Origin: Cryptomeria japonica
Lineage: Eukaryota > Streptophyta > Pinopsida > Cupressales > Cupressaceae
Assembly: GCF_030272615.1 (NCBI RefSeq)
Contig: NC_081407.1
Span: forward strand, 143,098,897 to 143,162,896
Reading direction: 5' to 3'
DNA: 64,000 bases
In this document: piece by piece, positions 1 to 9,009 of the stretch
Layout: each line of letters opens with the position of its first letter
Numbering within the stretch: position 1 is the first letter of the stretch
Translations under genes and position numbers: made by a program
Notes under the pieces: model-generated
What the model was told of the DNA's origin: nothing
Databases searched by the model: none
The model's input: the letters and a program-made list of their open reading frames with translations, nothing else

Positions 1-590
1 AAATTTCTGTAGTGTGGAACTAGAGTTGGCGGACTCGAAGTACTTTTTAGCTTCCAGAAGACCAAGAGGTTATGTACACAATCTCTCAATAGAAGAGCGA
101 TTTCAAGAATTACCTCTCCCCCCCATGACTATTCAGGAAGCACTTTCTCAGACAAAGGACTATTGGCCTCCATGGGATCAAAGAAAAAAATTGAATTGCT
201 AGACTATAGACGATGTGGTGGTGTCCTTTGTGAAGAACTCTGCACTATAATTAAAAATTCACGAGGGAAACTGCAAGATAGTGAACAGAAATACATTCTT
301 GAAAAGTGCAAAGAATGGAACTTGGTTTGGGTGGGGCCAAGTTAGGTGGCTCCTCTAGAGGTTGAAGAGATAGAAATAATATTAGGATTTGAAAAAGATC
401 ACACTCATGGAACTTCATGTGTGACTGATTGATTGCATTTTTTGGGTAATGCATTCCAAATAGATACAGTTGCATACCATTTATCTGTCTTGATTAAAGC
501 CTTTTATCTTGATGGAATTAAATTAAAGTACTTTCTCTTCTATCTGGTATTGGTGGAGCAGAGGTTCCATTGCATCAACCTAGGATACAT
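1..590 (+). pseudogene. DRM-type DNA methyltransferase fragment, left arm of inverted repeat
   Basis: Pieces in several frames match the catalytic region of DRM (domains rearranged) cytosine-5 methyltransferases, which carry out RNA-directed de novo DNA methylation in plant nuclei. In order I read RPRGYVHNL (from about 62), LPLPPMTIQEAL (from about 111), YILEKCKEWNLVWVG (from about 291), APLEVEEIEIILGF (from about 350), GNAFQIDTVAYHLSVL (from about 445) and SGIGGAEV (from about 545). The last is methyltransferase motif I. Motif I lying after the C-terminal-type motifs is the rearranged order that defines DRM. Several frameshifts and in-frame stops (for example after VGPS near 345 and after CVTD near 430) prevent function. 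No intron is visible in this stretch. It is cut by the window edge on the left. Family assignment is from remembered family motifs; confidence is high. Confidence 0.85.
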
Positions 591-1206
591 ATTTTCGCAG
601 ATACAACACAAGTTAAATGTATCTTAGGTCGATGCAAAGCAACCTTTTCTCCAGAGATCACCAGAAAATAGAGAAAGAACTTTAATTTAATGCCATCAAG
701 ATAAAAGGATTTAATCAAGACAGATAAATGGTATGCAACTGTATCTATTTGGAATGCATTACCCAAACAACACAATCAATCAGTCGCACACGAAGTTCCA
801 CGAGTGTGATCTTTTTCAAAGCCTAATATTATTTCTATCTCGTCAACCTCTAGAGGAGCCGCCTAACCTGGCCCCACCCAAACCAAGATCCATTATTCCC
901 ACTTTTCAAGAATGTATTTTTATTCACTATCTTGCAGTTTCCCTCATGAATTTTCAATTATAGTGCAGAGTTCTTCACGAAGGACACCACCACATCATCT
1001 AGAGTCTATGCTTCAATTTTTTCCTTTCATCCCATGGAGGCCAATAGTCCTTTGTCTGAGGAAGTGCTTCCTGAATAGTCATGGGGGGGAGAGGTAATGC
1101 TTGAAATCGCCCTTCTATTGGGAGATTGTGTACATAACCTCTTGGTCTTCTGGCAACTGAAAAGTACTTCGAGTCCTCCAACTCTGGTTCCACACTATAG
1201 AAATTT
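1..1206. repeat. Large inverted repeat: 590-bp arms, 26-bp loop
   Basis: Base 1 pairs with base 1206 and base 590 with base 617, so the two arms have almost no net length difference. The loop is 591-616. Examples: AAATTTCTGTAGTGTGGAAC at 1-20 faces its complement at 1187-1206, and the loop-proximal CATCAACCTAGGATACAT (573-590) faces 617-634 with two mismatches. Local identity ranges from about 88% to nearly 100%. An RNA crossing the whole region on either strand would fold into a hairpin of about 590 bp. The left arm may continue outside the window, because the DRM homology of the right arm goes on to about 1360. Confidence 0.9.
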
Positions 1207-1360
1207 TCGGATATTGCCTTCCAAATATCCTTTGGTGCAAAAGCATCATTCTCATAATATAAAAAAGGTGGTCCTTGCATGAACACATTGATTTCCTCCA
1301 AGCGTGACCCAATAGGTTTCCCAAGAACTCCAAAACCAGTTAGTCCCTCCAGACATAAAT
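617..1360 (-). pseudogene. DRM-type DNA methyltransferase fragment, right arm of inverted repeat
   Basis: This is the reverse-complement counterpart of the left arm and extends about 150 bp further upstream in the DRM reading direction. The longest clean frame (1301 down to 999) reads GPPFLYYENDAFAPKDIW, then DSKYFSVARRPRGYVHNLP, then LPLPPMTIQEALPQTKDYW. These follow the DRM order GPPFxYYENVALAPKGVW, then the RGYxHNLP block. Nearer the loop it reads GNAFQIDTVAYHLSVL and then KVALHRPKIHLTCVVSA, equivalent to the sequence around and after motif I. A small deletion or frameshift removes the GIGGAE part of motif I. Sequence beyond 1360 no longer reads as DRM. It is a pseudogene. The arm is co-linear with 1-590, with roughly 90% identity by eye. 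Confidence 0.85.
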
Positions 1361-1799
1361 TAGAGACGTCACATCACACACTCCAAACATTGTTTGTTTG
1401 TATTGCATACTCTCTATGTATTTATCACACTTTAACACTTTCCTCTTCTTTTCTCCAATTATTCTCTTCTAGGCAACTGATGAGCTTGTTTCCATGTCAT
1501 TCAAGATAATGCTTGCTTGCTTTCTTTTACGAAATTTACTTGCGCATGAGTCTTCAGCTTGTATCTTCTACTTCTGTATAGATATAAATTATAATTCACG
1601 CTTAGATGATAATTAAATAAAATAAGCATTTGTAAAGAAAAGATTTAGTCATTGGATGTTACATATTATCTAACGGAAAGATCCTAGACAATTCTTGGAG
1701 AAAGGAAGCATCATTGATAATCTTTTTTTGCAAATAACACTGAATCAAATAAATAAAAAATGTTTTATGCAATTTTTAAAAGTAGAACTCATTCAATGA
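1361..1799. other. AT-rich stretch with no recognisable feature
   Basis: This stretch follows the end of DRM homology and precedes the CACTA subterminal sequence. It has short T-rich and A-rich runs, no credible coding frame, and no terminal repeat that I can see. It may be internal sequence of the CACTA element whose right end lies at 2165. Confidence 0.5.
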
Positions 1800-2165
1800 T
1801 TTCATGCACCGACGGCAAAGCCGTCTGACCCACAACATCTAATACCATCAGAATTTTGATGACAACTAAAGAAACATCCAATGAGGATGCTATATATCCG
1901 ATGTCACTTCCTTGTCGGACAGTCGTCGAGGAGAAAACATAGCATCCATCGAAATTCCGACCGTAATCTGTCCAAATTTTTGGCCGGGGGAGCAAATATA
2001 GCCGCCATTGGAAGAGTTCATAACGTTGTTAGAATTTCGACGCAAATGGCATCGTCAGGAAGACCGATGACGAGTTTTTGATGGTGAAATTGGTCGGAAG
2101 TCCGACGTGGTGACATTGAACTACTGACAATTGTCTGTCAGAAATTAGTCCCAAATGTACTAGTG
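1800..2165. mobile_element. Right end of a CACTA (En/Spm-like) DNA transposon
   Basis: The strand complementary to 2165 upward begins CACTAGTACATTTGGGAC, the 5'-CACTA terminal motif of En/Spm-type elements. The inner 350 bp is rich in degenerate CCGAC/GTCGG units (for example TCGGAAGTCCGACG at 2093-2106, ATTCCGACCG at 1954, GACGGCAAAGCCGTC at 1812-1826), like the subterminal transposase-binding repeats of this superfamily. Immediately outside, at 2166, a copia gag reading frame starts abruptly in mid-gene. The opposite terminus is not in the window, so the 3-bp TSD cannot be tested. If the element is whole, its other end lies left of base 1 and the DRM inverted repeat would be cargo. Confidence 0.6.
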
Positions 2166-3463
2166 TAAAGTGGATGATGCCATAGTGGTTAGTAAGGTGT
2201 TGAGAACCCTTCTACCAATCTACATTATCCGAGTTGCGGCCATTCAGGAGCTATAGTCTATTGATAAAACTAAGGTAACACTTGACTCCATCATTGGTAA
2301 ACTTATTACATTTGAATTAAATGGTTATGATGGTAATGCTCATAAATCTAAATTTGCATTTAGAGCCTCGGTTTCTAATCCACCTATGAGGAAAATCAGA
2401 GATAGTAGTCACAATTATGAGTCTAGATCCAGTAGAGAAGTTAATGATGAAGATAGTCTAATTAAGCTTGAAGCATTGTTGGCCAAGGGGTTGCCTAGAG
2501 GTACCGGTAAGTACAAAGGTAAATTACCTTTGAAGTGTTTTGCATGTAACAAGATTGGACACATTGCAACTAACTATCCTAATGGTGACAATGAGCATAA
2601 GCTTGATAAGTACAACAAGTACAAAAGCAAAGGCAAAAGAGATTATCTTATTGCAGTTGATGATGGTATCACTAATGAGGAATCAGGAGATGCTAATGAA
2701 GACATTGTCTTTGTTGCCATTAAAGAGGAGACATTTGATCAGAAGGCATTAGTTTCTCGCATGGATAGTTTTGATGATTGGATCATAGATAGTGGTTGTT
2801 CACACCACATGACCGATGACCAGAGTAAATTTCTTACTTTGAAGGAATTTGATGGAGGAGTTGTGAGATTTTGAAATGACTCACCCTGCATGATAAAAGG
2901 AAAAGGAACCATTTCTCTTAATGGAAAGAGCAATGCAGATGATGTTTACTGGGTTGAAGGATTAAAGCACAATCTTTTGAGTGTAGCTCAACTCAATGAC
3001 GAAAGTTATCCATTGGAATTTAAGAATAGAATGTGAAAAATCTATGGGAACAAAGGTGAACTAATTGCAACCGTCAAGTAGACAAAAGGTAACCTGTTTC
3101 AGCTAAATCCTAAAGTCAACAACTGTTTAATTGCTAAAGTAGATGATAGTTGGCTTTGGCATCACAGATTTTGTCATATAAATTTTGATAACATTGTCAA
3201 AATCAGTAAGTCCAAGTCGGTAAGAGGTTTGCCTCAGTTGGACAAACCGGTGAATGCTCTATGCAAGGAATGTCAGTTAGGAAAGATGACATCCACAACT
3301 TTTAAGAGAAAATCTTTCTCAGCAGAACATTTATTAGATTTGGTTTATATAGATCTCTGTGGACCAATAAGGACTAAAAGTATTTAAAGTGATAGATATT
3401 TTATGATCTTCACTGATGATTTCTCAAGAATGATGTAGGTAACGTTCTTGAAGGACAAAATAG
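2166..3463 (+). pseudogene. Copia A gag C-terminus, protease and start of integrase
   Basis: The segment begins within gag (DDAIVVSKVLRTLLP from about 2172), then a lysine-rich stretch and a zinc knuckle CFACNKIGH (about 2536) in which the fourth ligand is Tyr instead of Cys. The aspartic protease motif WIIDSGCSHHMT is at about 2779, active-site DSG at 2788-2796. It continues through a GAG-pre-integrase region (HHRFCHINFDN near 3161) to the first integrase catalytic block, IDLCGP near 3350. Stop codons occur near 2254, 2872, 3036, 3079, 3386 and 3438. The frame is broken at 3463 by insertion of element B. Confidence 0.85.
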
Positions 3464-4534
3464 TGTTGGTATTTTGGTATGGTTTTGTCATTGATGTCAA
3501 CACCTACTAAAACACTAGCACTTCGGAGATCCAGCAACATTCACCGGCAAGCAAGTACCTATTGCACAGTTACTGGTATAATGTTCACCGGCAGGATATA
3601 ATGATCACCGACACTTGGAATGATATGGAAGACACTTGGTAATGTCGAAGACATTGTGTGGACACTTTATTTTGAAGAATTAATCATTGGTATATTCATA
3701 TTTACATATTTGTTGTTACCGGCAAATAGGTCCCGGGTTACCTAGGGTTACACCAGCAGGTTTATCTTTTCCAGATCAGCATGGCACGCTATAGAGATGA
3801 TTTATTATTGTTGTAAATGCATTAAGCCGACATGTTTAATCGGTTATTGCATTGGATATTATATTGTTTACAAATGATTTTATTGTAATATCTTGTAGAG
3901 CCGACCTACTAAAATTGGTCTTAGGTTATGGTATAAATGTGAGATCTTATTTGTAAGATCGAATGTGGAATGCAGAAAAAGGATTGTGAGAAGGTATATG
4001 CGAGATTAAGCAGAGGTATACATGAAGACATCATTTGAAGGTGAAGCTAGGTTTTTGTAGAAGCATATCAGCATTACACCGGTACTGAATCCAGCATATG
4101 AAGATGTTATTTTGTGCAGTACATTCTTATTGGATTTAACCATCCAACTGTAGTCAGTGTGACTCTCATTGTGTGATTGAGCAGTGAGCTCTAGGCTGTT
4201 GGCCTTTCTGCATGTGCAGACCTCATTTATGTACACTTACTATCTGCAGTAGTATCATCTGATTGTGGGTAAGGTTTCTCGTCATGTTTTTTCCCCTTAC
4301 AGGGTTTCCACATACAAATATTGGTGTTATGTGTTGTGGATGACTTTATGTTTGTGTTTCATGCATTAATCTTTACCGGTATAACAATTTACTGTTAATG
4401 TTGTCTACTGGCATACTTAACTGGTTTACCAGTATTAAGCATTAAATTGGTTTAATGGTTTTTTATTTGAATTTATTAGACATCTAATTCACCCCCCCCG
4501 CCCCCCCCCTCTTAGTTGTCTCTGGGACCTAACA
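3464..4534 (+). repeat. 5' LTR of copia B
   Basis: It has TG...CA ends. A TATA box (TATAAATG, 3932-3939) is followed directly by a short dyad, AGATCTTA/TAAGATC, a likely transcription start region. Near the 3' end lies a long poly-C tract (about 4491-4509), then TCTTAGTTGTC. It differs from the 3' LTR at scattered positions, roughly several percent, so the insertion is not recent. Confidence 0.92.
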
Positions 4535-4552
4535 ATTAGTATCAGAGCCTAG
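4535..4552 (+). other. Primer binding site of copia B
   Basis: The motif AGTATCAGAGCC starts 3 bp after the LTR end. It matches the complement of the 3' end of initiator Met tRNA (TGGTATCAGAGCC) with one G-to-A change. Confidence 0.8.
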
Positions 4553-4591
4553 TCCTCTTTTTGCAAAAGTTTAACAACTTGAGGAGATCCA

Positions 4592-5097
4592 ATGACTACT
4601 GATTATTTCAAGAAGGACAGTCCTAAACTTGATGGAACCAACTATGGGATATGGAAGATTAGAATAGAGACACATCTGAATTGCATTGGTAAGGACATCT
4701 AAGAAGTTACAAAGAATGGTTATACTGCTATTGTAGTTGGTCAGACTGCTCCAACTACCTTATCTAAAGATGAGGAGAATGATTGCAAAGCAAGAGAAGC
4801 ACTTTTAAGTTCTTTATCGGATCAACAAATCATGGGATTATCATATAGGTCTACTGCTAAAGCTATTTGGGATCATTTGGAAACACTGAATGAAGGAGAT
4901 TCCACAGTCAAGATTGCAAAACTTGAAAGCTTCCGAGTCAGGTATGAACATCTGAAAATGGAAGAAGATGAAAGGATTTCTTCTTTTATGGAAAGAGTAA
5001 ATGAAATTGTTTTGGGTATTAAATGTTGTGGAGGAACCTTGAGTGAGGATGAAATTGTTTCAAAAATCTTAAGAGGATTGCAGAAAAATCCAATAAT
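4592..5097 (+). pseudogene. Copia B gag, truncated
   Basis: The start is ATG at 4592 (MTTDYFKKDSPKLDGTNYG), the usual beginning of copia gag, which packages the element RNA into virus-like particles. A stop lies at about 4700 in an otherwise open frame; the frame continues through IWDHLETLNEGD and FMERVNEIV to SKILRGLQKNP. There it breaks off and is fused to integrase sequence. The nucleocapsid zinc knuckle is missing. Confidence 0.8.
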
Positions 5098-5990
5098 GCT
5101 CTTGATTTGATTCACACTGATTTATGTGGTCCAGCTAGAACTAAAAGCTTACAAGGTGATAGATATTTCATGCTAATTATTGATGATTATTCTAGAATGT
5201 GTTGGGTTACTTTTCTCAGAGAAAAATCAGAAGCACTTCGTAAAGTTCAAACTATTCAAAGCAATGGTTGAAAATGAAACCGGTAACAAAATCAAATGTT
5301 TAAGATCAAATCAAGGAGGAGAATTCACATCTAAGGACTTTAATACATTCTGTGAAGTGAATGGAATCAAAAGATAGCTATCAGCACCTCGAACACCACA
5401 GCAGAATGGAGTTGTTGAAAGGAAAAAGAGAACTATCTTAGATGCAGCAAGAAGTATGTTATCTGAAGCAAATTTACCACATGTGTATTGGACAGAACTA
5501 GTCAGCACAGCGGTCTATACATTCAACAAAGTTCACATCAAAGGTGAAACCGGTAAGACCCCTCATGAACTATGGTTTGGAAATACTCCTACTCTTAAGT
5601 ATTTCAGAATTTTTGGAAGTAAATGTTATATTAGAAGAGATGAGTATATTGGCAAATTTGATCTTAGAATTGATGAAGGGATATTTCTTGGTTATTCATC
5701 TAAGAGAAAGGCATATAGATGTTTTAATAAGAGATTGCAGAAAATTGTTGAGAGTACAAATGTAAAGATTGATGAACAATTCAGAGGAACTTCAAGGTAT
5801 ATAGACTTTGAACCAGCAATAGAAGTTGTGACAAATGAACCTACACTAAATCCACCGGTACAGAATGAAGATCTAGTTACCCGGTACCATCAGAGGATTC
5901 CATAGTAATTGAAGAACAACAACAAACAAAGACACCCCGGTATGTAAGATTGACTCATTCTGAAGATTAGATAATTGGAAACAAATTTAA
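5098..5990 (+). pseudogene. Copia B integrase, N-terminally deleted
   Basis: The segment opens with LDLIHTDLCGP, which carries the first catalytic Asp, and continues IIDDYSRMCWVTF. A frameshift occurs near 5240. The second catalytic block follows, with CLRSNQGGEF in place of the usual SDxGGEF. An in-frame stop precedes LSAPRTPQQNGVVERKK. The C-terminal part (TPHELWFGNTP, GIFLGYSSKRKAYRCFN) is open from about 5456 to 5905. The zinc-binding HHCC domain is absent because of the gag-integrase deletion. Confidence 0.85.
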
Positions 5991-7584
5991 AGGAGTTATG
6001 ACAACAGGAAGATTGGCAAATGAAGAGGTATGTCTTATTTCTCAAATTGAACCATCATCTGTTAATGAGGCATGTGAAGATAAATTTTGGATTAAAGCTA
6101 TGGAAGAAGAATTAGGACAAATTGAGAAAAATAATACTTGGACATTAGTTCCCCAGCCCAAAGATAAAAATGTAATTGGAACCAAATGGGTATTTAGAAA
6201 CAAACTTAATGAAGATGGTAAGGTTGTCAGAAATAAAGCAAGATTAGTGTGTAAGGGATATTCTCAGAGAGAAGGAGTTGATTAAAATGAAACCTTTGCA
6301 CCAGTAGCTAGAATTGAGGCAGTCAGATTATTCTTGGCCTTTGCAGCTCACAAGAACTACAAAGTTTATCAAATGGATATTAATTGTGCATTCTTGAATG
6401 GAGATCTGGAAGAGGAAGTCTATATTGAACAACCTGATGGATTTTCTTTGACAAATGACAATGATATGGTTTGCAGATTAAGAAAAGTTGTGTATGGATT
6501 AAAAAAAGCCCCAAGAGCTTGGTATGCAAGGTTGGATAAGTATCTTTTAAAGATTGGTTTTACTAAAGGAAATGCAGACAGCAATTTATATTATAAAATA
6601 ACTAATGATGACATCTTGATTATAGAAGTATTCGTTGATGATATAATCTTTGGACGAGAAGATGGATTATGTAAGGAATTTTCTATTAAAATGCAGCAAG
6701 AATTTGAAATGTCTATGATTGGAGAAATAAAATTCTTTTTAGGATTGCAGATTTCATAGACTGACAAAGGTGTATTTTTGAGTCAATCCAAGTACCTGAA
6801 AGAGTTACTAAAGAAATTTGGGATGGAGAACTCAAAACCGGTAAGCACACCTATGACTACAAATGACAAATTATCTCAAAGGGATGAATCTACACCTGTT
6901 AATCCAACTAGATACAAATCTATGATAGGAGGTTTACTGTATTTGACACAAACCAGGCCTGATATTATGAATGCAGTATGTATTGTTTCAAGATTTCAAA
7001 GTAATCCTAAGGAAAATTATGAATCAGCAGTAAAAAGGATTTTTCGGTACTGACAAGGCACTACAAATCTTGGATTATGGTATCCTAGAGATGAAAATTT
7101 TGATCTATGTGCATACACAGATGCAAATTGGGCAGGAGATGATGATGATAGGAAAAGCACCACCAGTGGAGCATTCTTTCTTGGAAAGAGATTAGTTTCT
7201 TGGTTGAGTAAGAAACAAAGTTGTACATCTTTATCAATAGTAGAATCAGAATATGTTGCAGCAGCAACTAACTGTACACAGGTACTATGGCTTAAGCAAA
7301 TGTTGAAAGACATAAAGGTAAAATGCAAGGAACCTATTACTATATATTGTGATAACACTACAGCAATTGATATATCTAAGAATCTGGTATTACACTCTAA
7401 AACAAAACATGTTTCTATCAAACTGAATTTTCTAAGGGAAAAAGTTGAAGAAAAAGAGATAAAACTGGTTTATGTGAATATTAAAGAACAGCTTGCAGAT
7501 ATTTTCACAAAACCTTTGCCTAAGGAGACTTTTGAATATCTCAAAGATCAGCTTGGAGTCATACCACCACCAGTAGAGATTTAG
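5991..7584 (+). pseudogene. Copia B reverse transcriptase and RNase H
   Basis: The RT begins in the conserved block FWIKAMEEELGQIEKNNTW, then GTKWVFRNKLNEDG, YKVYQMDINCAFLNGDLEEE and the catalytic FVDDIIFG near 6634. RNase H follows (DRKSTTSGAFFLGKR; SEYVAAATNCTQ; YCDNTTAIDISKN) and the frame ends LGVIPPPVEI with a stop at 7582-7584. In-frame stops at about 6282, 6757 and 7051 split it into four open pieces. Catalytic residues are otherwise preserved, so decay looks moderate. Confidence 0.88.
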
Positions 7585-7922
7585 ATAGTTGATGATTGTC
7601 ATCAATCGGGAGAATTAAAAGACAAATCTTTTACTCCGGTCTTTGGTGAGGAAGCTACTTCTCAGGGGGAGTAGTTGGTATATTGAATTGATTGGTATTT
7701 TGTATATGAACTTGATTTTTGTAACTTTGGCATTTGATGTCAAAGGGGGAGAGATATCTATGGAAAAACACATTATCATTTATCCTTGGATAAACACATG
7801 TTGCTCCCAAGGGGAGAAATTGTTGTTTAGGAGGATTGTTGATTTTTGGTATTTGGCATTTCTATTTTTGCACTTTGATGGTTTTTCCATCTTGTGTTGC
7901 CATCAATGCCAAAGGGGGACAT
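7585..7922 (+). other. Copia B 3' untranslated region with repeated polypurine-tract-like motifs
   Basis: This holds four G-rich blocks similar to a polypurine tract: CAGGGGGAG near 7664, CAAAGGGGGAGAG near 7742, CAAGGGGAGAAA near 7808 and CCAAAGGGGGACA at 7909-7921. The last abuts the 3' LTR and is the probable functional primer for plus-strand synthesis. The blocks are separated by similar TTTGGCATTTGATG-like text, suggesting duplication of one unit. Confidence 0.75.
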
Positions 7923-9004
7923 TGTTGGTATTTTGGTATGGTTTTGTCATTGATGTCAACACCTACTAAAACACTAGCACTTTGGAGATCCAACAGCATT
8001 CACCGGCAAGCAAGTAACTATTGCACAGTTACTGGTATAATGTTCACCGACAGGATATAATATTCACCGACAGGATATAATGATCACCTACACTTGGAAT
8101 GATATGGAAGACACTTGGTAATATCGAAGATATTGTGTGGACACTTTGTTTTGAAGAATTAGTCATTGGTATATTCATATTTACATATTTGTTGTTACTG
8201 GCAAATAGGTCTAGGGTTACCTAGGGTTACACCGGCAAGTTTATCTTTTCCAGATCAGCATGGCATGCTATAGAGATGATTTATTATTGTTGTAAATGCA
8301 TTAAGCTGACATGTTTAATCTGTTATTGTATCGGATATTATATTGTTTACAAATGATTTTATTGTAATTTCTTGTAGAGCTGACCTACTAAAATTGGTCT
8401 TAGGTTATGGTATAAATGTAAGATCTTATTTGTAAGATCGAATGTGGAATGCGGAAAAAGGATTATGAGAAGGTATATACGAGATTAAGCAGAGGTATAC
8501 ATGAAGACATCATTTGAAGGTGAAGCTAGGTTTTGTAGAAGCATATTAGCATTACACTGGTACTAAATCCAGCATATGAAGATACTATTTTGTGCAGTAC
8601 ATTCTTATTGGATTTAACCATCCAACTGTAGTCAGTGTGACTCCCATTGTGTGATTGAGCAGTGAGCTCTAGGTTGTTGGCCTTTCTGCATGTGCAGACC
8701 CCATTTATGTACACTTACTATCTGCAGTAGTATCACCTGATTGTGGGTAAGGTTTCCCATCATGGTTTTTCCCCTTACAGGGTTTCCACATACAAATATT
8801 GGTGTTATGTGTTGTGGATGACTTTATGTTTGTGTTTCATGCATTAATCTTTAACAGTATAACAATTTACTGTTAACACTATCTACCAACATACTTAACT
8901 GGTTTACCTGCATTAAGCATTAAATTGGTTTAATGGTTTTTTATTTGAATTTATTAGACAACTGATTCACCCCTCCCCCTCTCAGTTGTCTCTGGGACCT
9001 AACA
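7923..9004 (+). repeat. 3' LTR of copia B
   Basis: It pairs with the 5' LTR over its whole length and has a TATA box at 8411-8418. It carries an extra copy of a roughly 20-bp CACCGACAGGATATAAT unit near 8045-8085 relative to the 5' LTR. It ends CCTAACA at 9004 and is followed by the TSD AATAG. Confidence 0.92.
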
Positions 9005-9009
9005 AATAG

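Larger units (their letters stand above)
3464..9004 (+). mobile_element. Ty1/copia retrotransposon B, both LTRs, nested in A
   Basis: The LTRs are 3464-4534 and 7923-9004; both start TGTTGGTATTTTGGTATGG and end GGGACCTAACA. The element is flanked by AATAG on both sides. A primer binding site follows the 5' LTR and a polypurine tract precedes the 3' LTR. The internal region (3.4 kb) is short for a copia element, because gag runs straight into integrase at about 5097-5102: the zinc knuckle, protease and N-terminal integrase are deleted. Several stops are present. Element D at 60723-64000 is the same family on the other strand. Confidence 0.93.

Noticed and set aside
1-1360. A working DRM methyltransferase gene
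   Set aside because: Only a fragment in palindromic form, with multiple frameshifts and stops, no PC motif region, and no start or stop context.
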